A DNA stretch of 5,327 nucleotides from Candidatus Bathyarchaeota archaeon (GTDB lineage Archaea; Thermoproteota; Bathyarchaeia; TCS64). The DNA is taken from NCBI GenBank assembly GCA_937877765.1, contig CALGBN010000245.1, positions 1-5,327 on the forward strand, in the 5' to 3' direction. Numbering within the stretch: position 1 is the stretch's first letter; each line of letters opens with the position of its first letter. The notes below the pieces were generated by a model, which saw only the letters and a list, made by a program, of their open reading frames with translations, did no database searches and had not been told where the DNA came from. A program made the position numbers and the translations under genes. This document shows, piece by piece, positions 1 to 5,307 of this stretch.

Positions 1-42
1 GTTGTCGGATACTTTGTAGGTCCTATGTTAAAGAAAGAATAA
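1..42 (+). CDS. 3' end of an unidentified protein, possibly membrane-bound
   Basis: Frame 1 is open from the window edge to a TAA at 40-42 and encodes 14 residues' worth of sequence ending in VVGYFVGPMLKKE. A hydrophobic Gly/Val/Phe/Pro stretch followed by a short Lys/Glu tail is what the last transmembrane helix and cytoplasmic end of a transporter often look like, but 13 residues cannot identify a family. A T-rich tract begins directly after the stop, and the next gene has its own TATA box, which supports this being a genuine gene end. The product is unknown. Confidence 0.45.
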   Translation, partial: VVGYFVGPMLKKE

Positions 43-44
43 CC

Positions 45-66
45 TCTTTCCTTTTTTCTATTTTTT
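45..66 (+). terminator. T-tract terminator of the upstream gene
   Basis: Two runs of six T (52-57 and 61-66) lie in a pyrimidine-rich stretch just after the stop codon at 42. No hairpin precedes them. Archaeal RNA polymerase stops at such T-tracts without a stem-loop, which fits the archaeal reading of this side of the window. Confidence 0.5.
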
Positions 67-73
67 ATTATAC

Positions 74-81
74 ATTATATT
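74..81 (+). promoter_or_regulatory. TATA-like box for the glycosylase gene
   Basis: The element ATTATATT is centred about 28 bases before the ATG at 106. Archaeal TATA boxes sit about 26-27 bases before the transcription start, so the transcript would begin within a few bases of the ATG and be essentially leaderless. No Shine-Dalgarno sequence lies before the ATG, in agreement. Confidence 0.5.
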
Positions 82-105
82 CTACGGTTTTACACGTATC
101 TCGTT

Positions 106-552
106 ATGAGGATTTGGTCGATACATCCACGATACTTGGACTGGATGGGTTTAGGAGCCCAGTGGCGAGAAGGACTACTAGCCCAGAAAGTAGTGCAAGG
201 CAAGACCAAAGGATGGAGAAACCATCCACAGCTCAACAGATTTAAAGAACACAGAGAACCCCTCAAAGCAGCAGGATTCTACCTCAGAGAAATCCATATA
301 GAGAGTATACGCAGAGGCTACAACTACAATTATAGTAAGATACTGTATCCTGTAGAGTCTGTTGACAAGATTGCGTTAAACCGGGGACAACTCCAATACG
401 AGTTTGAGATATTACAAGAGAGACTCAGTAAAAGAACACCCAGTAAATTTGTGGAAAACCGGGACACAGTTGTTGTTGAGCCTCATCCATTGTTCACCGT
501 CAGAGAAGGCCCTCCTGAGCAGTGGGAGAAAAGCTACTGGAACAATCTATAG
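106..552 (+). CDS. Pyrimidine dimer DNA glycosylase (endonuclease V family)
   Basis: This 148-residue protein looks like the Pyr_excise family (related to T4 endonuclease V, DenV), which starts base excision repair of UV-induced cyclobutane pyrimidine dimers by cutting the glycosidic bond and nicking the abasic site. Visible family blocks are the N-terminal MRIWSIHPRYLD, WREGLLAQKV (20-29), HPQLNRFKEH (40-49), the helix LREIHIESIRRGYNYNYSKI around 60-79, and HPLF (127-130) followed by WE (140-141). Length matches T4 DenV (138 residues). Glu22 falls where T4 Glu23, the catalytic acid, would align. The T4 nucleophile Thr2 is replaced by Arg2; cellular members of the family, as I remember them, also begin MR(L/I)WS. 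The ATG has no ribosome site but a well-placed TATA box, so translation is probably leaderless. The deacylase gene follows after 45 bases on the same strand. Family assignment is confident; activity on dimers is inferred. Confidence 0.85.
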   Translation: MRIWSIHPRYLDWMGLGAQWREGLLAQKVVQGKTKGWRNHPQLNRFKEHREPLKAAGFYLREIHIESIRRGYNYNYSKILYPVESVDKIALNRGQLQYEFEILQERLSKRTPSKFVENRDTVVVEPHPLFTVREGPPEQWEKSYWNNL

Positions 553-597
553 CTCAACCTTGGAAAACCGTAAAACTGTATACGACTATCAGTAATC

Positions 598-2361
598 ATG
601 ACAGACGAGTTTGATATAATAATAAAAAACGGTTTAATCGTTGACGGAACAGGTGCAGCAGGATACAAGGGCTCGCTTGGAGTCAAAGACCAACGGATAA
701 CAGCGTTATCAAAAGAAGACATCAAAGGAGACGCCAAGATAGTCATCGACGCTAAGGGTATGGCGGTTACGCCGGGCTTTATTGATGTTCATAACCATGG
801 AGACCTCAGCATTCTCTATTACCCCAAAGCAGAAGGTTTCCTGTATCAGGGAATCACAACATTTGTGGGTGGTCAATGCGGTGATAGTCCGGGTCCATTC
901 GGAGACTGGATAGGGCTACCATGGGTTCTCGGAGACTTGTACTCTGATATTGAGCCATACATGTATGTGAAGAATCATCTACAGCCACGAGACCGGCTTA
1001 ACAAACGCCATAAGGAGGTCTATGGCTGGGAGATCGATTGGAACACCATGGGTGAGTTCTTTCAACGAGTCGAAGAAACAGGTATCAGTCCTAACTATGT
1101 GCCTTTGGTTGGGCACGGGGACATCAGGGCGTTGGTGATGGGTCCAGACTTTGAACGCAGAGCAACAGAATCAGAGGTAAAGCAGATGGTCAAGCACACC
1201 GAGCAAGCAATGCTTGATGGTTGCAGAGGAATTTCAGTTGGACGAGACTATGATCCCGGCATCTACGCTGATTTCGATGAGCTACTCGCATGCGCCAAAG
1301 AAGCAGCTAAATACGGTGGAATATACGCGAGCCACAGCCTCAGAACCGGGCACAGAAAACCGAGACGCCCCGGCGAGTTCCCACCAAACAAGTCCAAAGG
1401 CGTGTTAGAAGCCATTGATGTTGGTAGGAAAGCAAAGATGCCTGTGCAGGTAAGCCACCTTGGAGTACTCTTTGATGTAACCCCCGGAGATGAAAAACTT
1501 GCCTGGGAGGCATTGCGTGCTACTCTAAGAATCATAGATAATGCACGTGAGGAAGGCATTGACGTAAACTTTGACGAGATACCTCATCATCTTACTGGTG
1601 GTCTCGGGACATCTCCTTGGCTGATTCACAGTCTCAAGCCTTGGCTGAAGATCGCAGGTTCGCCTGAGCAATTAGCTATGGCACTTAAAATGAAGGAGTT
1701 CAGGGAAGAGATCAAGGCAAGCATATGGGCGGGTAAACACTATGGTTTGAACCCTAACATCAACCCAAACTTGGCGGCTGCAATGCATATAGCTATTTCA
1801 GAGGTCAAGGAAAACGTGAACAAGACCGTAGCTCAGATCGCACAGGAAACAGGTGTAAGTGACCTTGACGCATTATTCAATATACTAATCGCAGACCCCT
1901 ATACGCGGATCGAGCGGAGAAACGATGATGACTCAATGAAACTTGAGTTCTACAAGCACCCAGCAATGATGATAGGAATAGACGCCTTTGCTGTTGACCA
2001 GACACGACAGAGTAAAGATAACCCTCCAAGCTACCCCAACCAGAACAGCTACGGTGGATTCGCTTGTTATCTGAGGCGAAGCGTCCGTGAGGCTAAGATA
2101 ATGAGTATCGAGGAAGCAGTACGGAAGATAACCAGCAGCCCAGCCGAGAAGTTCAAACTGACTGACCGAGGCGTACTGCGAGTTGGAGCTATTGCTGATA
2201 TAACAATATGGGACCCTGAGACAATTACGGATAAGGGAAACCAGATTGAGCCAAGACAGCTACCTGAGGGAATACCCTACGTGATAGTAAACGGGGAAAC
2301 CGTCATCAAAGATAGCAGACACACTGGAGCGACACCCGGAAAAGTACTAAGAAGAGAATAA
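598..2361 (+). CDS. N-acyl-D-amino-acid deacylase family amidohydrolase
   Basis: This 587-residue cytoplasmic metal-dependent hydrolase belongs to the D-aminoacylase branch of the amidohydrolase superfamily, which removes acyl groups from N-acyl-D-amino acids; some relatives are dihydroorotase-like or act on other amides. It starts with the beta-sandwich strand DIIIKNGLIVDGTG (6-19), then TPGFIDVHNHGD with the metal ligands His65 and His67. Cys94 in GGQCGDSPGP matches the metal-bridging Cys of D-aminoacylases, and GHGDIR (172-177), His246 in YASHSLR, His287 in QVSHLG and Asp462 in MIGIDAF follow in family order. The sandwich closes with GVLRVGAIADITIWDPETI and YVIVNGETVIKD. It is longer than typical D-aminoacylases (about 480-540), and the usual DqYPY block is DEIPHHLTGG here, so the substrate may differ. 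No clear Shine-Dalgarno precedes the ATG. A weak AT-rich stretch at 570-582 could be its promoter, or it may be co-transcribed with the glycosylase. Fold certain, substrate uncertain. Confidence 0.85.
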   Translation: MTDEFDIIIKNGLIVDGTGAAGYKGSLGVKDQRITALSKEDIKGDAKIVIDAKGMAVTPGFIDVHNHGDLSILYYPKAEGFLYQGITTFVGGQCGDSPGPFGDWIGLPWVLGDLYSDIEPYMYVKNHLQPRDRLNKRHKEVYGWEIDWNTMGEFFQRVEETGISPNYVPLVGHGDIRALVMGPDFERRATESEVKQMVKHTEQAMLDGCRGISVGRDYDPGIYADFDELLACAKEAAKYGGIYASHSLRTGHRKPRRPGEFPPNKSKGVLEAIDVGRKAKMPVQVSHLGVLFDVTPGDEKLAWEALRATLRIIDNAREEGIDVNFDEIPHHLTGGLGTSPWLIHSLKPWLKIAGSPEQLAMALKMKEFREEIKASIWAGKHYGLNPNINPNLAAAMHIAISEVKENVNKTVAQIAQETGVSDLDALFNILIADPYTRIERRNDDDSMKLEFYKHPAMMIGIDAFAVDQTRQSKDNPPSYPNQNSYGGFACYLRRSVREAKIMSIEEAVRKITSSPAEKFKLTDRGVLRVGAIADITIWDPETITDKGNQIEPRQLPEGIPYVIVNGETVIKDSRHTGATPGKVLRRE

Positions 2362-2362
2362 C

Positions 2363-2382
2363 TCTCCTCTTACCTTGTTTTT
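2363..2382 (+). terminator. T-rich terminator after the deacylase gene
   Basis: A pyrimidine-rich stretch starting just after the TAA stop ends in a run of five T (2378-2382). There is no stem-loop. This suits archaeal hairpin-free termination, but the tract is short and the call is modest. Confidence 0.35.
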
Positions 2383-2560
2383 ACAATTATAATCAGCAGA
2401 ATATTCGCTGTAACTATTACACAAAATCAAATAGAGGGGGAGGGAGGTACCAGAATCCCAGCCTTAATCAGCCTTCTTTCAATGAAACCAACCTCAGAAT
2501 AGCCCAAATCACTTCTTGATTAGGGTAAAAAAGTGTATGAGTAACGGGTTTTATACGACC

Positions 2561-2568
2561 AAAAAAAA
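2561..2568 (-). terminator. T8 terminator downstream of tRNA-Arg
   Basis: Eight consecutive A on the + strand read as T8 on the - strand, about 29 bases past the tRNA CCA end. It is the strongest T-tract on that side and is a good candidate for the end of the tRNA precursor transcript. Confidence 0.5.
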
Positions 2569-2596
2569 GCCTCAATAAAACCATTAACAAGTGGAT

Positions 2597-2674
2597 TGGC
2601 GAGCCCGGGGGGATTCGAACCCTCGATCTCCGGATTAGAAGTCCGGTGCCTTATCCTTACTTGGCCACGGGCTC
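2597..2674 (-). tRNA. tRNA-Arg (anticodon TCT), CCA encoded
   Basis: Read on the - strand, the gene folds as a complete cloverleaf. The acceptor stem GAGCCCG pairs with CGGGCTC, and the anticodon stem CCGGA/TCCGG encloses the loop CTTCTAA, giving anticodon TCT (reads AGA/AGG). The T-loop is TTCGAAT, the discriminator is G73, and CCA is encoded at 2599-2597. The D-stem is GCC/GGC. The T-stem GAGGG/CCCCC carries one A-C mismatch at its second pair. No intron is present. The overall sequence resembles archaeal tRNA-Arg(TCT), and AGA/AGG codons are frequent in the genes to its left. It lies 58 bases downstream of the AN1 zinc-finger gene on the same strand and probably has its own promoter. Confidence 0.95.
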
Positions 2675-2707
2675 ATGTCTGGGACAGATAAAAGCGTTAT
2701 CTTCTCC

Positions 2708-2716
2708 ATATTAAAG
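2708..2716 (-). promoter_or_regulatory. Possible TATA box of tRNA-Arg
   Basis: On the - strand CTTTAATAT is centred about 38 bases before the mature tRNA 5' end, which would place the transcription start about 12 bases upstream of the tRNA and leave a short leader for RNase P. A second AT-rich patch, GCTTTTATC (2695-2687), is too close to the tRNA to fit the usual spacing. This is a guess from position and composition. Confidence 0.35.
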
Positions 2717-2732
2717 TAGTGATTCCGGCTGG

Positions 2733-3041
2733 TCACGTTAACTCGGCTACGAATCCCTGGAGCTGGCCCACTAAACCTTGGAGATCTACCATCCCAAACA
2801 AGTCGAGCGTGTATAACGATACCCCTAGAACAACTATGACCACCGCTACTCTGGCTACTAGTCTGACCAAGCCTCCGCGTCGATGGCGAGTCTCCTTCCT
2901 CGAAGGCTTCTTTCCTGCGACGCAGCCATGCTGCTCCGGTAGACGGTGCTGGCGGCAGAAAAGGTAGCCGCACTTGGGGCAACGGTATGGAGTGACAGTC
3001 TGGGTCCCACAGAAGTGGCAGTTCCGGACAGACTCCTCCAC
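2733..3041 (-). CDS. AN1-type zinc-finger protein with one membrane segment
   Basis: The 102-residue product has a complete AN1 zinc finger at its N-terminus: Cys8, Cys11, Cys21, Cys24, Cys29, His32, His38 and Cys40, spaced C-x2-C-x9-C-x2-C-x4-C-x2-H-x5-H-x-C, enough for two zinc ions. A basic linker (about 44-56, Lys/Arg-rich) leads into a single hydrophobic helix at about 57-79, and a short, mildly amphipathic tail follows. The basic side facing the finger predicts that the finger stays in the cytoplasm. AN1 fingers in eukaryotes occur in ubiquitin/proteasome stress proteins; small archaeal versions, some fused to membrane domains, have no assigned function that I know of. The start is GTG, the only usable start after an in-frame TAA at 3070-3072. 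A TATA-like box lies about 26 bases upstream, suggesting a leaderless message; GGGGAAG upstream is a weak alternative ribosome site. The gene lies 36 bases after the hydrolase stop. Confidence 0.8.
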   Translation of the reverse strand: MEESVRNCHFCGTQTVTPYRCPKCGYLFCRQHRLPEQHGCVAGKKPSRKETRHRRGGLVRLVARVAVVIVVLGVSLYTLDLFGMVDLQGLVGQLQGFVAELT

Positions 3042-3063
3042 GGCTAATTCTTCCCCTAGGCCC

Positions 3064-3071
3064 TTATTTTA
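3064..3071 (-). promoter_or_regulatory. TATA-like box for the AN1 zinc-finger gene
   Basis: On the - strand TAAAATAA is centred about 26 bases before the GTG start at 3041, the spacing expected for an archaeal leaderless transcript. It sits in the short gap after the hydrolase stop codon, so the zinc-finger gene can be transcribed on its own. It also supports archaeal origin for the sequence up to here. Confidence 0.45.
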
Positions 3072-3077
3072 CGTTGG

Positions 3078-3260
3078 TCATACGTGAGCCATGTCTACCC
3101 CGGAGAGTTCTAGGACGCAACCGAGCAGGACGTTGGCGCCGTTGACACAGTCCGCCTTAAGGGTCTTCTCCTGAGGGCAGTGACTCCTGCCTCCGATGGA
3201 TGGCACGAAGATCATGGATGTTGGGCATACATGGCTCATGAACTGGGCGTCGTGCCCGGC
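3078..3260 (-). CDS. M20-type Zn-dependent hydrolase (carbamoylase/allantoate amidohydrolase family), C-terminal fragment
   Basis: About the last 60 residues of a binuclear Zn amidase are readable, from AGHDAQF (3260-3240) through CPTSMIFVPSIGGRSHCPQE to GANVLLGCVLEL, with a TGA at 3080-3078. GHDA and the FVPS-x-GG-x-SH-x-P-x-E block are hallmarks of N-carbamoyl-L-amino-acid hydrolases, allantoate amidohydrolases and related M20-type enzymes; the His of SH is a metal ligand in the family. These enzymes have about 400-420 residues, so roughly 350 N-terminal residues are missing. The - strand frame stays open to 3527, but residues upstream of AGHDA do not fit the family and are antisense to a conserved oxidoreductase domain, so homology ends at about 3258-3263. 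The AN1 gene follows after 36 bases on the same strand. Which amide it cleaves cannot be told from this fragment. Confidence 0.75.
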   Translation of the reverse strand, partial: AGHDAQFMSHVCPTSMIFVPSIGGRSHCPQEKTLKADCVNGANVLLGCVLELSGVDMAHV

Positions 3261-3264
3261 GATC
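3258..3264. other. Chimeric junction between archaeal-type and bacterial-type DNA
   Basis: On the - strand, M20 hydrolase homology runs up to Ala-Gly-His-Asp (GCC at 3258-3260) and then stops. On the + strand, aldehyde oxidoreductase homology begins at about Asp-Arg (GAT at 3261). Both genes lose their 5' parts at the same point, and base composition and codon use change here. The hexamer palindrome CGATCG spans 3260-3265. No insertion sequence, integrase or flanking repeat is visible. Confidence 0.75.
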
Positions 3265-3686
3265 GTTTCGAAATGAGCGAGGAGAAGGGCCGCATCGCGG
3301 CGCGGCAACAGGCCTGGCGCAATCTCTACAACGCGCTCACGCTGTGTCAGTTCCAGAACCCCGGCGTCGAGCGGCTGCTGGCGGCCCTGAACGCCGTCAC
3401 CGGCTGGGGGCTGGAGCCCGACGACCTGATGACGCTGGGCAAACGCATCGTCACGCTCAAGCGGCTGCTCAACCTGCGCCGCGGTCTCATCCGCGCCGCC
3501 GACCGGCTGCCGGAGCTGTTGTTGCAACCGCTGGAGGAGGGCGGCGCCGGGGGGGCTGTGCCGGATGTGGAGACACTGCTGCGCGGCGCTTACGCCGAGT
3601 ACGGCTGGGACGCGGAAACGGGTCGCCCTACGCCGGAGACGCTGACCGCGCTGGGGCTGGAGTTCGGCGGAGACGAATGGGCCTGA
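3261..3686 (+). CDS. Aldehyde ferredoxin oxidoreductase, C-terminal domain fragment
   Basis: The + strand frame from about 3261 to the TGA at 3684-3686 encodes some 141 residues of the C-terminal domain of the tungsten/molybdopterin aldehyde ferredoxin oxidoreductase family, cytoplasmic enzymes that oxidise aldehydes to acids with ferredoxin. Visible family blocks are DRFEMSEEKG, NALTLCQF (the Cys at 3345-3347 matches the last ligand of the 4Fe-4S cluster), TGWGLEPDDLMTLGKRI, LKRLLNLRRGLIRAADRLP, and the closing AYAEYGWDAETGRPTPETLTALGL. Full-length members have about 600 residues, so about three quarters of the protein, including the pterin-binding domain and the Cys-x2-Cys-x3-Cys ligands, is absent. 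The ATG at 3180 is in frame but the 27 residues it adds are antisense to the hydrolase fragment, so it is not a real start. The stop lies 7 bases before the AAA+ ATPase gene, suggesting one operon. The physiological aldehyde is unknown. Confidence 0.8.
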   Translation, partial: DRFEMSEEKGRIAARQQAWRNLYNALTLCQFQNPGVERLLAALNAVTGWGLEPDDLMTLGKRIVTLKRLLNLRRGLIRAADRLPELLLQPLEEGGAGGAVPDVETLLRGAYAEYGWDAETGRPTPETLTALGLEFGGDEWA

Positions 3687-3693
3687 GTGGGGG

Positions 3694-5307
3694 GTGAAGT
3701 TGAGTATCGTGGAACGGGAGCAGGAACTCGAGGTCCTGATTCGGGCTAAATACCCTTTTATCTACATCCTCTCCTGGGAGGAGAGGCGCATCGAAGCCAT
3801 GCTGGTCCGCATCGCTGCGCGGCTGAATCAGCGCTTATACGCCTGGACGGTGACCTCCGGCGTGATGGCCATTGATACCGTGCGTCCGACCGAGGTGGAC
3901 CCCGGCGCCCGGTCGGCGCTACAGGTGCTGGCTCACGTCGAGGACTCTAGAGAAGCAGCGTTGTACCTCTTGAAGGACTTTCACCCTTTTCTGGGTTCTC
4001 CTCAAATGCCGCCGGACCCGGCCGTGATAAGAAAGGTCCGCGATCTGGTGCAGCCGCTGAAAGAAAGTCGTAAGACAGTGCTGTTCCTCTCCCCGGTGCT
4101 GCGCCTACCCCCGGAACTGGAGAAGGAAGTTACCCTGGTGGATTGTTCACTCCCTACGATGGAGGAGCTGGAAGAAGCTATGGAACGGGTGGTGCGGTCT
4201 GCTCGCAGCCAGGGGGGATTGCGCTTAGACCTGGACCCCCGCGAGCGGGAGCAGATTCTCCAGGCCGCGCGGGGACTGACGGTCAGTGAGGCGGAGAACG
4301 TGTTTGCCAAATCGGTGGTGATGGCCCGTCGGTTCGATCCGGAGATCATCATCGCCGAAAAAAAGCAGTTGATCCGCAAATCCAACGTCCTGGAGTACTA
4401 CGAAGCTGTGGAGGAGATGGACTACGTCGGGGGCATGGCGGACTTGAAGGCCTGGCTGCATAAGCGGCGCCTGGCGTTCACCGAGCAGGCGCGGGCGTTT
4501 GGGCTGCCGGAGCCACGGGGGCTGCTCCTGCTGGGTGTTCAGGGGGGAGGGAAATCGCTTATCGCCAAGGCGATCTCCACCATGTGGAAACTTCCTTTGC
4601 TCCGCCTGGATATGGGGCGGGTGTTCAGCGAGCTGGTGGGATCATCTGAGGAGAACATGCGCATGGCCCTGCGGTTGGCGGAGACCGTGTCGCCCGCGAT
4701 TCTGTGGATTGACGAGATAGAGAAGGGGCTCTCCGGTCTGGCCAGCTCTGGTCGTTCCGACGCCGGTACGGCGGCGCGAGTCTTTGGGAGCTTCCTGGTG
4801 TGGATGCAGGAGAAGACCGCCCCGGTGTTCGTCATCGCTACCAGTAACGACATCACTATGCTGCCCCCGGAGTTGCTGCGCAAAGGGCGCTTTGACGAGA
4901 TATTCTTCGTGGACCTGCCGGATTTCGAGGAGCGCCAGGAGATCTTTGCCATTCACCTGCTCAAGCGGCACCGCGACCCGGAGCGGTTCGACCTGGCCCG
5001 CCTGGCGCGGGAGACGGAGGGATTCAGCGGCGCGGAGATCGAGCAAGCGGTCATCGCGGGCCTGTACGATGCCTTCGAGGCGGGACGGGACTTGGAGGAG
5101 GATGATCTGCTGCGCGACGTGGCGCAGTCCGTTCCGCTTTCTCAGACCATGCGCGAGCAAGTGACCGCGCTGCGTAACTGGGCCCGCACCCACGCCCGTC
5201 CGGCCTCCTCCGATGCCTCCACTCGCCTGATCATAGCGCAACCCGATAGGAGTCGTCTCTCTGCTGCCCGGGAGGGGGGAGAGGGAGAGGAAGGGGGTAG
5301 GCTGTGA
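3694..5307 (+). CDS. Ycf46-like AAA+ ATPase
   Basis: The 537-residue protein resembles the Ycf46 family of stand-alone AAA+ ATPases known from cyanobacteria, red-algal plastids and scattered other bacteria. The N-terminal domain (about 1-210) starts with the family-type [18 protein letters not shown] and includes LLKDFHPFL; a linker, [16 protein letters not shown], follows. The AAA+ module opens with [13 protein letters not shown] (243-255) and carries Walker A GVQGGGKS (281-288), Walker B ILWIDE with Asp340/Glu341, sensor 1 Asn385 in VIATSN, Arg396/Arg399 in LLRKGRFDE, and GFSGAEIE (443-450). RKGRFDE in place of the usual RPGRFD is typical of Ycf46. After [13 protein letters not shown] there is a low-complexity Gly/Glu tail. 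All ATPase residues are intact; no membrane segment is seen. The GTG start at 3694 lies 7 bases after the oxidoreductase stop; TTG at 3700, better spaced from the G-run at 3689-3694, is an alternative. The cellular role in this organism is unknown; remodelling of a protein complex is the family-level expectation. Confidence 0.85.
   Translation: MKLSIVEREQELEVLIRAKYPFIYILSWEERRIEAMLVRIAARLNQRLYAWTVTSGVMAIDTVRPTEVDPGARSALQVLAHVEDSREAALYLLKDFHPFLGSPQMPPDPAVIRKVRDLVQPLKESRKTVLFLSPVLRLPPELEKEVTLVDCSLPTMEELEEAMERVVRSARSQGGLRLDLDPREREQILQAARGLTVSEAENVFAKSVVMARRFDPEIIIAEKKQLIRKSNVLEYYEAVEEMDYVGGMADLKAWLHKRRLAFTEQARAFGLPEPRGLLLLGVQGGGKSLIAKAISTMWKLPLLRLDMGRVFSELVGSSEENMRMALRLAETVSPAILWIDEIEKGLSGLASSGRSDAGTAARVFGSFLVWMQEKTAPVFVIATSNDITMLPPELLRKGRFDEIFFVDLPDFEERQEIFAIHLLKRHRDPERFDLARLARETEGFSGAEIEQAVIAGLYDAFEAGRDLEEDDLLRDVAQSVPLSQTMREQVTALRNWARTHARPASSDASTRLIIAQPDRSRLSAAREGGEGEEGGRL
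5291..5297 (+). promoter_or_regulatory. Shine-Dalgarno of the next gene, inside the ATPase 3' end
   Basis: AAGGGGG ends 6 bases before the GTG at 5304, a normal bacterial spacing. It lies inside the codons for the ATPase Gly/Glu tail, so translation of the next gene is probably coupled to that of the ATPase. Confidence 0.45.

Larger units (their letters stand above)
2362..2596. other. Convergent intergenic region without a recognisable gene
   Basis: These 235 bases lie between the + strand deacylase and the - strand tRNA. They hold a T-tract for each direction, a G-rich patch at 2435-2447, a small perfect inverted repeat at 2507-2511/2517-2521 with a five-base loop, and a TATA-like TATAAAA on the - strand near 2549-2556. 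Short open frames on the - strand (about 2435-2520) have no good start or ribosome site. I see no supported gene. Confidence 0.6.

Noticed and set aside
2435..2447. G-rich patch as a G-quadruplex
   Set aside because: Only two clear runs of three or more G plus one GG are present close together; a stable four-run quadruplex is not supported.
2435..2520. A short - strand open frame (about 26-30 residues) in the convergent gap
   Set aside because: It has no ATG, no ribosome site and no recognisable motif; such frames occur by chance at this length.
2597..2674. tRNA-Arg as an integration site for a mobile element
   Set aside because: No repeat of the tRNA 3' end, no integrase and no phage or plasmid gene is visible on either side within the window.
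2719..2967. An 82-residue open frame on the + strand
   Set aside because: It is antisense to the AN1 zinc-finger gene, whose eight metal ligands show the - strand is the coding one.
3180..3260. ATG at 3180 as the true start of the oxidoreductase-like gene
   Set aside because: The 27 residues between 3180 and 3260 are antisense to conserved hydrolase residues and match nothing in the oxidoreductase family, whose C-terminal domain is not a stand-alone gene.
3078..3527. A single 149-residue - strand protein starting at 3527
   Set aside because: Only the part up to about 3260 resembles the hydrolase family. The upstream part is the antisense of a well conserved oxidoreductase domain, so the full frame is an accident of the join.
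4642..5241. A 199-residue open frame on the - strand
   Set aside because: It lies wholly antisense to the conserved AAA+ module, shows no domain or ribosome site, and is the kind of frame expected by chance in GC-rich coding DNA.
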